Made by a program: the position numbers and the translations under genes
Part shown: positions 41,693 through 55,405 of the stretch, one piece after another
Layout: each line of letters begins with the position of its first letter
Numbering within the stretch: the first letter of the stretch is position 1
The notes under the pieces: model-generated
The model's input: only the letters and a program-made list of their open reading frames with translations
Told to the model about the DNA's origin: nothing
The model's database searches: none
NCBI RefSeq assembly: GCF_000612545.2
Contig: NZ_CP097800.1
Span: forward strand, 992,001 to 1,056,000
Reading direction: 5' to 3'
DNA: 64,000 nt
Source of the DNA: Streptomyces sp. PCS3-D2
GTDB lineage: Bacteria; Actinomycetota; Actinomycetes; Streptomycetales; Streptomycetaceae

Positions 41693-41729
41693 TGCGGCAC
41701 TGCCGGACCCGTGCGGGGCGGGACTGCCC

Positions 41730-42941
41730 TCAGCGGGGGGTGAGGCGGACCGGGAAGTGATCCAGGCCGAAGTTGATGATCGAGCGGTTGTAGGTGACGG
41801 GCGCGGTCGGCTCGATGACGGCGGCCTTCTCCAGCGCGGCCGTGTAGAGGGCGCTCAGCTCGGCCTTGGCCAGCGGGGCGCCGATGCAGTAGTGGGCGCC
41901 CAGACCCAGCGCGAGGTGTTTGTTGGGCGAGCGGTCGAGCCGGATCTCCTCGGGGTGTTCGAAGGCTTCCGGGTCCCGGTCGGCGGACCACACCCAGACC
42001 GCGACCCGGTCGCCCCGGCGGATCTGCCGGCCACCCAGCTCGATGTCCCGGGTGGCGGTGCGCAGCGTGTGCAGCCCCACCGAGGTCCAGCGCAGGAGCT
42101 CGTCCACGGCGGAGTCCATGGACACCTCTCCCCGCTGCAGCGCGCGCCACAGGTCGGGGCGGTGGACGAGGGTGTGCAGGCCCATGGCGGCCGTGTGGCG
42201 GACGGTCTGGACGCCGCCGACCACGATGTTGTCCAGGTTGAGCACCACGTCCTCGATCGGCAGCAGCCGTCCGCCGACCTTGTACGTGGCCATCATGGAG
42301 ATCAGGTCGTCGCGCGGGTCGGAGCGGCGCAGCATCACCTGGTGCATCAGGTAGGGGATGAGCTTCTGGTGACCGGCGCGCCGTTCCTCCGGTGTGCGGC
42401 CGAGGAAGGCCACGTCGCACACCCGGACCACCATGTCGCGGTCCTTCTCGGGGACGTCCAGCAGGTCGCACATGACCGCGAGCGGGAGCGCGGAGACCAC
42501 GTCGACGAGGTCCGCCTCGCCCTGCTCGACGGCCCGGTCGAAGAGTTCGGCGGCCCGTTCGGCGATCGAGCGGGCCGCGCCGCGCACGCCACCCTTGGAG
42601 AAGAACGGGTTGGCGGGGGCGCGCAGTTCGCGGTGGCGGGGCGGGTCGGTGAGGGCCATCATGCGGCCCGATCCGACCGGTACGTTGCCCTCTCCGGAGC
42701 CGAGCAACGAACCGGACTCCGAGCTGAACACGGCCGCGTTGCGCAGCACGTCCGCCGACTCCCGGTAGGTGAGCACCGACCAGACCGGGCCGTCGTCGAC
42801 GGTCTCGGTGCGGTGGACGGGGGCTTCCCGGCGCAGCTCGGCGATCAGGGCCGGGGTGTCGGGGCGGGCCCACAGGTCGGGGTCGGTGAGGTCGACGGCA
42901 CCACTGGTGGTGGCGGCGGCGGTGGCGGTGGGCGTCGGCAT
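41730..42941 (-). CDS. cytochrome P450, putative carrier-bound amino acid hydroxylase
   Basis: A 403-residue P450. The heme-ligand segment is LGLGAHYCIGAPLAKAEL with Cys352; the usual first Phe is Leu. The ExxR-type and the PRHRELRAPANPFFS region are recognisable. The I-helix reads GGVQTVRHT, keeping Thr but with Gln where an acidic residue is usual. The ATG shares one base with the stop of the type II thioesterase, which in turn overlaps the A-T gene. An A-T protein, thioesterase and P450 side by side is the known arrangement for beta-hydroxylating a carrier-bound amino acid (novobiocin NovH/NovI, nikkomycin NikP1/NikQ). Here the amino acid would be Gln- or Glu-like. Confidence 0.88.
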   Translation of the reverse strand: MPTPTATAAATTSGAVDLTDPDLWARPDTPALIAELRREAPVHRTETVDDGPVWSVLTYRESADVLRNAAVFSSESGSLLGSGEGNVPVGSGRMMALTDPPRHRELRAPANPFFSKGGVRGAARSIAERAAELFDRAVEQGEADLVDVVSALPLAVMCDLLDVPEKDRDMVVRVCDVAFLGRTPEERRAGHQKLIPYLMHQVMLRRSDPRDDLISMMATYKVGGRLLPIEDVVLNLDNIVVGGVQTVRHTAAMGLHTLVHRPDLWRALQRGEVSMDSAVDELLRWTSVGLHTLRTATRDIELGGRQIRRGDRVAVWVWSADRDPEAFEHPEEIRLDRSPNKHLALGLGAHYCIGAPLAKAELSALYTAALEKAAVIEPTAPVTYNRSIINFGLDHFPVRLTPR

Positions 42942-43765
42942 CACTGCTCCCTGGAGGCGTGGCGGGGCGCGGCGGGCACCTGGGGGTCCGCCGGGAGAGA
43001 GGTCAGGAGAGAGATCAGGAGGTCGGCCGGTCCGGGCCGGTCGACGGTGGCGAGCAGGTGTCCGCCGGGGACGACACGGTGGCTGAAGGCGCCTCGGGTG
43101 TGGGCCGCCCAGCCGGCGAGACCGGTGGTGGCGAGCATCGGGTCGTCGGCCCCGGCCAGCGCGTGGAGGGCGGAGCCGATCGGCGCGTGCGGCCGGTGGC
43201 GATAGGTGGCGCTGACGGCGAGGTCGGCGCGGATGGCGCCGAGGGCGAGCTCGGCCAGGTCCGGATGGGCCCGGACGGACTCCTCCAGGCCGGTCAGCCG
43301 CAGGAGTTCGGACGCGTCCAGGTCCCTGGACGCCCGCCCGCTCCATTCGGCGGGGCTGGGCGCCCCCACGGCGACGACCAGTTCGGGCCGGCGGTCGGCG
43401 GGGAGCGCGCGGGCGACCTCGTAGGCGAGCAGCGCGCCGAAGCTCTGGCCGTAGAACGCGAACCGTCCGCCGTCTCCGCCCGTCAGGTGCGGGGTCAGCG
43501 CCTCGGTGACGGCGGCCACCAGGGCGTCGAAGTCGGCCGGCATCGGGTGGCGGCTGCGGCCGCCGCGGGCCGGCGGGCGCAGCGCCCAGACTTCGGCGGC
43601 GGGGGCCAGGGCGCGGGCGAGCGGAGTGTAGGCGGTGGCGTCGCCGCCGGCGTGCGGGAAGCAGAACAACCGGACGGGACAGTGGGGTTGGGGCATGGGG
43701 ACGAAGAGCCAGTCGCCCTCGACCCGGGGGCGGGCGGTGCGCGCAGTGGGAAGGGCGGTGGTCAT
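42941..43765 (-). CDS. type II thioesterase
   Basis: A 274-residue alpha/beta hydrolase with RLFCFPHAGGDATAY, the nucleophile motif GQSFGALLA and a C-terminal PGGHLL histidine. Stand-alone thioesterases remove misloaded groups from carrier domains or release an amino acid modified on a stand-alone carrier. The ATG overlaps the A-T gene stop (ATGA), and its stop overlaps the P450 start, so the three are translationally coupled and probably act together. Confidence 0.93.
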   Translation of the reverse strand: MTTALPTARTARPRVEGDWLFVPMPQPHCPVRLFCFPHAGGDATAYTPLARALAPAAEVWALRPPARGGRSRHPMPADFDALVAAVTEALTPHLTGGDGGRFAFYGQSFGALLAYEVARALPADRRPELVVAVGAPSPAEWSGRASRDLDASELLRLTGLEESVRAHPDLAELALGAIRADLAVSATYRHRPHAPIGSALHALAGADDPMLATTGLAGWAAHTRGAFSHRVVPGGHLLATVDRPGPADLLISLLTSLPADPQVPAAPRHASREQ

Positions 43766-45567
43766 CGGACGGCCTCCCGACGGGCGGTGAGGGCGGGCCG
43801 GGCGGCGGCCGGGCCGGCCTCGGCTGCGCGCCGGACCGCGGCGGTGAATCCGGCCAGGTCGGCCGCGTCCAGCAGGTCGCGGAGCTGGAGCTCGACGTTG
43901 AGCTTGCGGCGCAGGAGGTGGACCACGCGCAGGGCTGCGAGCGAGTGGCCGCCGAGGGAGAGGAAGTCGTCGGTCTGCTCGACGTCGGGCACGCCGAGGA
44001 CGGTGCGCCAGACCTCGGCGACCTGCTCGTCCACTCCGCCCCGCCCGGCCGGCTCGGCTGCGGGTGCCGCCGCCGGGGCGGGCAGGGCGGCGTGGTCGAC
44101 CTTGCCGTTGGGGGTGAGCGGCAGGGCGTCCAGGACGGTCACCGAGGAGGGCACCAGGTGCGCCGGCAGGGTGCGGCGCAGTGCGGTGAGCAGGTCCGCG
44201 GGGCGGAGGTCGGCACCGGTGACGAATCCGGCCAGCCGGTGGTCCCCGGGGGCGGGCTCGTGCAGGCAGGCGGCGGCAGCGGTGACTCCGTCGAGGGCGC
44301 CCAGTGCGTGCTCGACCTCGCCGAGTTCGACGCGGAAGCCGCGCAGCTTGACCTGGCGGTCCACCCGGCCGACGTACTCCAGCAGGCCGTCGGCGGAGCG
44401 GCGCGCCTGGTCTCCGGTGCGGTACATCCGGGCTCCGGGCTCGGTCGCGAACGGGTCGGCGGTGAACCGGCTCGCGGTCAGGCCCGGGTGGCCCGGGTAG
44501 CCGTGCGCGAGGCCGGGGCCGGTCAGGTACAGCTCGCCGACGGCGCCGGCGGCCGTCACCGGGGCGAGGCGGCCGTCCAGCAGATAGGCGCGGACGCCCG
44601 GGAGCGGCTCGCCCAGGTGCGGGCCGGGGCCGGCGATCGGGGCGGTGATCGCGTCGACGGTGCACTCGGTGGGCCCGTACAGGTTGAGGGCGTCGGTGCG
44701 GGCGTCGGCCAGTTCGCGCCAGGTACGGGCGGGCACGGGCTCGCCGCCCATGAACAGGCGCGGGATGCGGGAGCCGGACAGCGGCTCGCGGAGCAGGTGC
44801 CAGTGCGAGGGGGTCAGGTCGAGGTCGGTGACGTCGTGCTCGGCGAGGAGCCGTGCGAGGCGGGCCGGTTCGGCCCGCTGCGTGTCGTCGATCACGACCA
44901 GGGTGTCGCCGCGGCAGATACGGACCCACTGCTGGACGGAGGCGTCGAAGGAGACGCTGGCGTTCCAGGCGACGACGCCGGGCTCAGGGCGGTAGGCGCC
45001 GCTGAGCTCCAAGGCGGCGACGAGTCCCGCGACGGCGCCGTGCGGGACCTCGACGCCCTTGGGGCGGCCGGTGGAGCCGGAGGTGTAGATCACGTAGGCG
45101 GAGTCGAGCGGGTGCGGGGCGAACGGAACCTCGGAGCCCTCGGCGGCGTCGGCGTCCGGGCGGAGCACCGGGACGCCGGCCGGTACGGGAGGCCGGGCAT
45201 CGGTGCTCACCACGGCGGCGAGGCGGGCGTCCGCGGCCATGAAGGCGATCCGCTCGGCCGGGTAGGCGGGGTCGAGCGGGACGTACGCCGCGCCGGCCCG
45301 CCAGACGGCGAGCAGCGCGACCGGCAGGTCGGCGGTACGGGCGAGGTGCACCCCGACCCGGTCGCCGCGCCGGACCCCGGCCGCCGCCAGGGCACGGGCC
45401 AGGCCTGCGGTACGGCGGTCCAGGCCGGCGAAGTCGAGAGTCCCGTCCACGGCGTGGACGGCGACCCGGCCGGGGTACGCGGCGACCACGGCGCGCAGCC
45501 GGGCCGACAGGTCGGCGGCTGCCGGGGTGGTGGCGGTGGCGCTGGACGGCTCGGCGAAGGTGGTCAT
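43762..45567 (-). CDS. stand-alone adenylation-carrier protein (A-T), Gln/Glu-like pocket
   Basis: A 601-residue two-domain NRPS protein: adenylation domain ([26 protein letters not shown]) and a carrier with LGGHS near residue 540. Pocket residues read DAQDFGLVDK, close to the glutamine code DAQDLGVVDK, so Gln or Glu is the likely substrate. There is no C domain. The preceding NRPS ends in an unpaired C domain, so this protein can complete a split module in trans; it may also present its amino acid to the neighbouring P450. The ATG follows AGAGGAG, which decides it over the longer Pro/Arg-rich frame. Confidence 0.92.
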   Translation of the reverse strand: MTTFAEPSSATATTPAAADLSARLRAVVAAYPGRVAVHAVDGTLDFAGLDRRTAGLARALAAAGVRRGDRVGVHLARTADLPVALLAVWRAGAAYVPLDPAYPAERIAFMAADARLAAVVSTDARPPVPAGVPVLRPDADAAEGSEVPFAPHPLDSAYVIYTSGSTGRPKGVEVPHGAVAGLVAALELSGAYRPEPGVVAWNASVSFDASVQQWVRICRGDTLVVIDDTQRAEPARLARLLAEHDVTDLDLTPSHWHLLREPLSGSRIPRLFMGGEPVPARTWRELADARTDALNLYGPTECTVDAITAPIAGPGPHLGEPLPGVRAYLLDGRLAPVTAAGAVGELYLTGPGLAHGYPGHPGLTASRFTADPFATEPGARMYRTGDQARRSADGLLEYVGRVDRQVKLRGFRVELGEVEHALGALDGVTAAAACLHEPAPGDHRLAGFVTGADLRPADLLTALRRTLPAHLVPSSVTVLDALPLTPNGKVDHAALPAPAAAPAAEPAGRGGVDEQVAEVWRTVLGVPDVEQTDDFLSLGGHSLAALRVVHLLRRKLNVELQLRDLLDAADLAGFTAAVRRAAEAGPAAARPALTARREAVR

Positions 45568-45697
45568 GCGGAGCTCCTCTTTGATCGGTTGCTGCGAAAG
45601 GGATGGGGCGCGCTGTGGTGTCGCCCGTGCCCGCCGCGGGCGGGGACGGTCCGGCGGGGCGGAGCCGCCGGCGCCGGGGCGGTACCCGGCGGGAGCC

Positions 45698-45775
45698 GGA
45701 CGTCCGGGTGCGCGGACGTCCGGGTGCGCGGGCGGGAGGCCCTGGCGGGCACGGGGTCGGGCGGGCACGGGGTCG
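45698..45775. repeat. two pairs of 16-bp tandem repeats upstream of the A-T gene
   Basis: Unit 1 (45698-45713, 45714-45729) contains GGACGTCCGGGTGCGC; unit 2 (45744-45759, 45760-45775) contains GGCGGGCACGGGGTCG. Both are exact and lie in the 243-base gap between the C-A-T-C NRPS and the A-T gene, the rest of which shows no gene. Confidence 0.8.
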
Positions 45776-45810
45776 GGCCGCGGTCGGGGAACCCCCGCCC
45801 GGCACGGGGC

Positions 45811-48800
45811 TCAGGCGGTGGCCGCCAAGCGGGCCAGGGCCTTGGTGTAGGCGTCGATGAAGCGGTTCGCGGTGGCGTCGTCCACCACCGCCCGCTGGTG
45901 GTCCACGGCGAGCAGTACGCGCTGCGACACCGGGTCCTGGATCAGCGAAGCGCCGAAGGCGAAACTGTTGGGCTCGTGCCGCAGCGTCGGCTCGCAGCCG
46001 ATCCGGCCGTCCTCGATACGGGCCGCGCTCAGCCGCCCGAGCGCATGGAACCGCAGGTAGCCGAACTGGCTGTCGAGCGCGGTGTCGGCCATCATCCGGG
46101 CCAGCCGGGCGAACGGCACCCGGCGGTGCGGCATCATGTCCAGCTCTTCGCGGTGCACGTGCCGTACCAGCGCGGCCAGGTCCTCCCCGTCCGGCTCCGC
46201 GACGAGCGGGACGGTGTTGAGGAACAGCCCGTACACCTCGGTCCCGCCGAGCCGTTCCAGCCGGCCGTTCATCGCCAGTCCGGTGGTGACCCGCCGACGT
46301 CCCGTGATCTCGGCCAGCGCGTACAGGTGGGCGGCGAGCGCGACCGACTTGACCGGGACGGCCAGCGCGTCGGCGACCGTACGCAGCTGTCCGGGGGCGT
46401 CGGGCAGCACCCGCTCGACGGTGCGCGGCAGTTCGTGGACGTCCTCGCTGCCGGGCCACAGCTGGCCGGTGGCGCCGTCGAGCCGGCTCCGCCAGTACGC
46501 CAGGGAGCCCGGGTCGGCGGCGGCCTCGCGTTCCACGGCGACGAAGTCCCGGAAGGCGGTGCGCGGCGGCGGCGTCGGCGCGGAGGCCGGATCGGCGGCG
46601 AGTGCGGTGTGCCGTTCGAGGATCTCGGTGAGCAGCGAGGTGAAGCTCCAGCCGTCGAGGATGGCGTGGTGTTCGGAGATGGTGAGCTGGAAGGCGTCGT
46701 CGGCCAGGCGCTGCACGGTGACCCGGAAGAGCGGCGGTTCGGCCAGGTCGAAGGGCCGGTCCCGGTGGTGCTCGAAGACCGCCCGGACCTGTTCGTCCTG
46801 CTCGGCCGCGGCCGCTGCCCGCAGGTCCGCGAACTCGACGGGCACGGGCAGCGTGCCGTGCACCAGCTGGAGGGGTTCGCCGTAGCCGGAGAGGTCGAGG
46901 CCGGTGCGCAGGACCGCGTGCCGGGCCATGGCCTCCTCGACCGAGCGGCGCAGCGCGCCCTCGTCGAGGTCGCCGGCGATCCGGTAGGAGTTGACGTTGT
47001 GGTAGCTGTCGGTGCCGCCCGCGACCTCCATGTGGAAGACCATGGACAGCTGCATCGAGACCATCGGATAGGCGTCGGCGATCCCGGGCGGCAGCAGGTC
47101 CCGGTCCTCCTCGGCGATGAGCGCGAACGGCCGGCCGGCAGCCGGATCGGCGGCCACCGGGCGGGCCAGCGGCAGCAGTCCGGCGACGGTGGGCGCGTTG
47201 AAGACGTCCCGCAGGGTGACCTGCCAGCCCCGGTCGTGCAGGGCGCCGGCGAGCTGGACGGCGCGGATGGAGTCTCCGCCGAGGTGGAAGAAGTCGTCGT
47301 GGACGCCGATCCCGCCGACGCCGAGGACCTCCGTCCAGACTCCGGCGAACAGCTCCTCCTCCGGCGTGCGCGGTTCGACGTGCCGGCCCGCCGCCGCGGG
47401 CACGGCCCGGTCGGGGTCGGGCAGCGCGGCCCGGTCGACCTTGCCGTTGACGGTGAGCGGCAGCCCCTCCAGGACGGTGAAGCTGGCCGGGATCATGTAG
47501 TCGGGCAGTGAGCGGCCCAGGAATTGCCGCAGGTCCGCGGGCTCGGCCGGGGGACGCCCGGTGAGGTACGCGGCGAGCCGGTCGTCGTGCACGGTGACGA
47601 CGCAGGCGTCCACCCCGGGGTGCGCGCTGACGGCGTTCTCGATCTCGCCGAGCTCGATGCGGAATCCCCGCAGCTTCACCTGGAAGTCGGCCCTGCCGAC
47701 GTACTCCAGCCCGCCGCCGGGCAGCCGCCTGGCGACGTCGCCCGTTCGGTAGAGGCGGGCGCCGGGCGGACCGTACGGGTCGGCGACGAAACGGCCGGCG
47801 GTGAGGCCGGGGCGCCCCCAGTAGCCGTGCGCGAGGCTGCCGCCGCCGATGTACAGCTCGCCGGGGACTCCGGGCGGGCTGGGGCGCAGCCAGTCGTCCA
47901 GGACGAGTGCGGTCAGGTGCGGCATCGGTTCGCCGACGAGGCTGCGCTCGAAGCCGGCGCCGCCCTCGGCGACGTCGTGGACGGTGACGTGGACGGTGGT
48001 CTCGGTGATGCCGTAGAGGTTGCAGAGGCGGGCGGGCGGCAGCGGGTCGAGGTCGTGCCAGCGCTGGACCACCCCGGGGTCGAGAGCCTCGCCACCGAGC
48101 ATGATCCACCGCAGGGCGGGCAGGGCGCGGGGGCGGCGGCGCAGGGCCGGTTCGAGCTGGCGCAGCGCCGACGGGGTCAGGCACAGGTGCGTGACCCGTT
48201 CCTCGTCGAGCAGGCCGGCGAACTCCTCGGGCGAGCGGCTGGTGAGGTGGGGTACGACGACCAGGCGGGCGCCGTGCAGCAAGGCGCCCCACAGCTCCCA
48301 GACCGTCCAGTCGAAGGCGTAGCTGTGAAAGAGCGTCCAGACCGTGTCCGGGCCGAAGCCGAAGTGGTCGCGGCCGGAGTCGAGGAGCCGGCTGACGTGC
48401 TCGTGGGCGACGGCGACGCCCTTGGGGCGGCCGGTGGAGCCGGAGGTGAAGATGAGGTAGGCGAGGTCGCCGGGGTGGCCGGCCGCGGGAGGCCGGACGC
48501 TCGGGTGCCCGGCGATCTCCTCGGCGTCCGCGGCCAGGTCGAGGGTCTGCCAGGGGCCGTCCGGGGCCCGGTCGGGCCGGTCGGTGACGAGAAGGTTCAC
48601 CGCGGTGTCGCCGAAGACCAGGGCCGCCCGGTCGGCCGGGGCGGCCAGGTCGACCGGTACGTAGGCTGCGCCGGTCTTGAGGACGGCCAGGATGGCGGCG
48701 GGTACGGCGGCGGTGCGCTCCAGCAGCAGGCCGACCCGGTCGCCGGGTCGGACGCCGCGGGCGAGCAGGGTGTGGGCCAGCCGGTTGGCACGGCGGTCGA

Positions 48801-50325
48801 GTTCGGCGTAGTCGACGGTACCGTGCGCGTCGGTCACGGCGGGCCGGTCACCGTGGACGTCGGCGGCACGCTCGAAGAGGTGGTGCAGGCAGTTGCCGGG
48901 GTCGAGCCGTGCGGGGCGGTGCGGCGGTGCGGCGGAGGTGAGCCGGCGCACGGTGGCGTCCGGGTCGGCGAGGGCGGTGTCCAGCAGGCCGGCGTAGTCG
49001 GCGGCGAGGCGGCGCACGGTACCGGCGTCGAACAGGTCGGTGCTGTACTCGGCTTCGCCGCGCAGGCCGCCGCCGCCGGTGTCCTCGAAGACGGACCAGG
49101 TGAGGTCGAACTTGCTGGTGCCGTTGGAGCGTACGGTTCGGCGGGCGGTGACGCCGGCGCCGAGGGAGAGGGGCGCGGGGTCCTCGGTGTGGGCGCCGAA
49201 CACCACCTGGACCAGGGGCGGGTGCTGCGGCGTGCGCGGGGCACCGAGCAGGTCGACGAGCTGGTCGAAGGGGACGTCGAGATAGCCGAAGGCGTCGAAG
49301 GCGGTGTCCTGCAGGTCGGCGAGCAGGCCGCGGAAGGTCGCGTCGGGTGCGAGGCGCACGCGCAGCGGCAGCAGGTTGACGAAGTAGCCGAGCAGGTCAG
49401 CGAGTTCGGGACGGTTGCGGATGGTGACCGGGGTGCCGACGAGCAGGTCGTCCTGCCCGGTCCAGCGGCTCATCAGCAGTGCGAACGCCGCGAGTTGGAC
49501 GGTGTACGGGGTGACGCCCTCCTGCTCGGCGAGCTCCCTGACCCGGGCGGCGGTGCCGTCGGCGAGGTCGAAGGGCTCGGTGGCGCCGCGCTGGCTGCGC
49601 TCGGCGGGCCTGGGCCGGTCGCCGGGCAGCTCCAGCAGGGTGGGGGCGCCGTCCAGGCTCCGCTTCCAGTGGGCGAGGTGCTCCTCGTAGGAGGTGTGCC
49701 GCTCCTCTTCGGCCCAGTCGGCGTACTGGGTGGTGAGCGCGGCCAGGACGGGGGCCCGGTGCTCGGCGGCCGCCCGGTACAGCTCGGCGAGTTCGTGGTC
49801 GAAGAGCTCGGCCGACCAGCCGTCCCAGATGATGTGGTGGACCACGAACAGGAGCGTGGTGCGGTCGTCGGCGAGCCGGAAGGCCTCGGCGCGCAGCAGC
49901 GGCCCGGCGGCCAGGTCGAACGGCTCGCCCGCCCGCTCGGCGATCAACTGCTCCGCCCGGTTCGCGCGTTGGTGTTCGGGCAGTCCGCGGAGGTCGGTGA
50001 CGGCGAGGTGCACGGGAAGGGCGGGATGGACGTGCTGGCGCGGGCCGTCCGCGTCCAGGACGAAGGCGGTGCGCAGCACCTCGTGCCGGGCGCTCACGGC
50101 GTCGAGGGCCCGCTGGAGCAGCACGAGGTCGAGCGGGCCGGTGACGTCGTAGGTCCAGGGGGTGGTGTAGGTGGCGGCCTGCGGATTCCAGCGGTCGAGG
50201 AACCACAGGCCGCGCTGGAGTCCGGTGACCGGGGCACTGCGGGGCGAACCGGCGGGGGTGGGGGCGGACGGCCCGTCCGGCGAGGGGGTCGGCGGCGCGG
50301 CGGGCAGGTCGGCGGACGGGCTCAC
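45811..50325 (-). CDS. NRPS, C-A-T-C with an unpaired terminal condensation domain
   Basis: A 1504-residue synthetase: C (about 30-450, HHIIWDGWS), A (470-960), T (LGGDS near 1017) and a second C domain (about 1075-1500, HHAILDGWS). The A pocket reads DWWCMGLVHK; with the YGITETTVHV segment it groups loosely with Thr-type domains (DFWNIGMVHK), but the substrate is uncertain. The terminal C domain opens with PPGIADAYPMVSMQLSMVFH, a style seen in C domains that use free-standing carriers. It should condense the growing chain with the amino acid on the separate A-T protein encoded just downstream. The GTG follows GAAGGGA. Confidence 0.94.
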   Translation of the reverse strand: MSPSADLPAAPPTPSPDGPSAPTPAGSPRSAPVTGLQRGLWFLDRWNPQAATYTTPWTYDVTGPLDLVLLQRALDAVSARHEVLRTAFVLDADGPRQHVHPALPVHLAVTDLRGLPEHQRANRAEQLIAERAGEPFDLAAGPLLRAEAFRLADDRTTLLFVVHHIIWDGWSAELFDHELAELYRAAAEHRAPVLAALTTQYADWAEEERHTSYEEHLAHWKRSLDGAPTLLELPGDRPRPAERSQRGATEPFDLADGTAARVRELAEQEGVTPYTVQLAAFALLMSRWTGQDDLLVGTPVTIRNRPELADLLGYFVNLLPLRVRLAPDATFRGLLADLQDTAFDAFGYLDVPFDQLVDLLGAPRTPQHPPLVQVVFGAHTEDPAPLSLGAGVTARRTVRSNGTSKFDLTWSVFEDTGGGGLRGEAEYSTDLFDAGTVRRLAADYAGLLDTALADPDATVRRLTSAAPPHRPARLDPGNCLHHLFERAADVHGDRPAVTDAHGTVDYAELDRRANRLAHTLLARGVRPGDRVGLLLERTAAVPAAILAVLKTGAAYVPVDLAAPADRAALVFGDTAVNLLVTDRPDRAPDGPWQTLDLAADAEEIAGHPSVRPPAAGHPGDLAYLIFTSGSTGRPKGVAVAHEHVSRLLDSGRDHFGFGPDTVWTLFHSYAFDWTVWELWGALLHGARLVVVPHLTSRSPEEFAGLLDEERVTHLCLTPSALRQLEPALRRRPRALPALRWIMLGGEALDPGVVQRWHDLDPLPPARLCNLYGITETTVHVTVHDVAEGGAGFERSLVGEPMPHLTALVLDDWLRPSPPGVPGELYIGGGSLAHGYWGRPGLTAGRFVADPYGPPGARLYRTGDVARRLPGGGLEYVGRADFQVKLRGFRIELGEIENAVSAHPGVDACVVTVHDDRLAAYLTGRPPAEPADLRQFLGRSLPDYMIPASFTVLEGLPLTVNGKVDRAALPDPDRAVPAAAGRHVEPRTPEEELFAGVWTEVLGVGGIGVHDDFFHLGGDSIRAVQLAGALHDRGWQVTLRDVFNAPTVAGLLPLARPVAADPAAGRPFALIAEEDRDLLPPGIADAYPMVSMQLSMVFHMEVAGGTDSYHNVNSYRIAGDLDEGALRRSVEEAMARHAVLRTGLDLSGYGEPLQLVHGTLPVPVEFADLRAAAAAEQDEQVRAVFEHHRDRPFDLAEPPLFRVTVQRLADDAFQLTISEHHAILDGWSFTSLLTEILERHTALAADPASAPTPPPRTAFRDFVAVEREAAADPGSLAYWRSRLDGATGQLWPGSEDVHELPRTVERVLPDAPGQLRTVADALAVPVKSVALAAHLYALAEITGRRRVTTGLAMNGRLERLGGTEVYGLFLNTVPLVAEPDGEDLAALVRHVHREELDMMPHRRVPFARLARMMADTALDSQFGYLRFHALGRLSAARIEDGRIGCEPTLRHEPNSFAFGASLIQDPVSQRVLLAVDHQRAVVDDATANRFIDAYTKALARLAATA

Positions 50326-50407
50326 GGCCTCGTTCCCTTCGGTCGGGCGGGCGGACGGGCGAACGGACGGGCGGGTGGACGGGCGTGGCTGCGGGCCGGG
50401 CGGCGCG

Positions 50408-55198
<4,791 letters not shown>

Positions 55199-55239
55199 CC
55201 AACCCCGATGAATTAACGACGCTGCGGGTAGTCGTCTCG

Positions 55240-55296
55240 ACGATAGGGCCGCATTTCCGAGGCGATCGGCAGATTGCCCGGAAGGCGATCGGCAGT
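55240..55296 (-). promoter_or_regulatory. triple-heptamer promoter, site B (NRPS unit)
   Basis: Plus-strand heptamers CGGCAGA (55267-55273), CGGAAGG (55279-55285) and CGGCAGT (55290-55296), start spacings 12 and 11 bp. The minus-strand -10 hexamer TATCGT (55245-55240) is 21 nt from the nearest heptamer. A short inverted repeat (GGCAGTT/AACTGCC, 55291-55306) overlaps the outer heptamer. The NRPS start is 42 bases beyond the hexamer. Confidence 0.78.
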
Positions 55297-55405
55297 TTCA
55301 ACTGCCGCCCGGACGAGGACTCGATGGGCAGCATCATGCGCAGACGGAAGGGCCCGCCGGAGCGCACACGGGCGCCCCGGCGGGCTGCGGGAAAGATATT
55401 TTCGG

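Noticed and set aside
50340-50400. GGACGGGCG-like repeats in the gap between the two smaller NRPS genes
   Set aside because: They are irregular, unlike the heptamer operators, with no -10 hexamer at a fitting distance; most likely GC-rich simple sequence.
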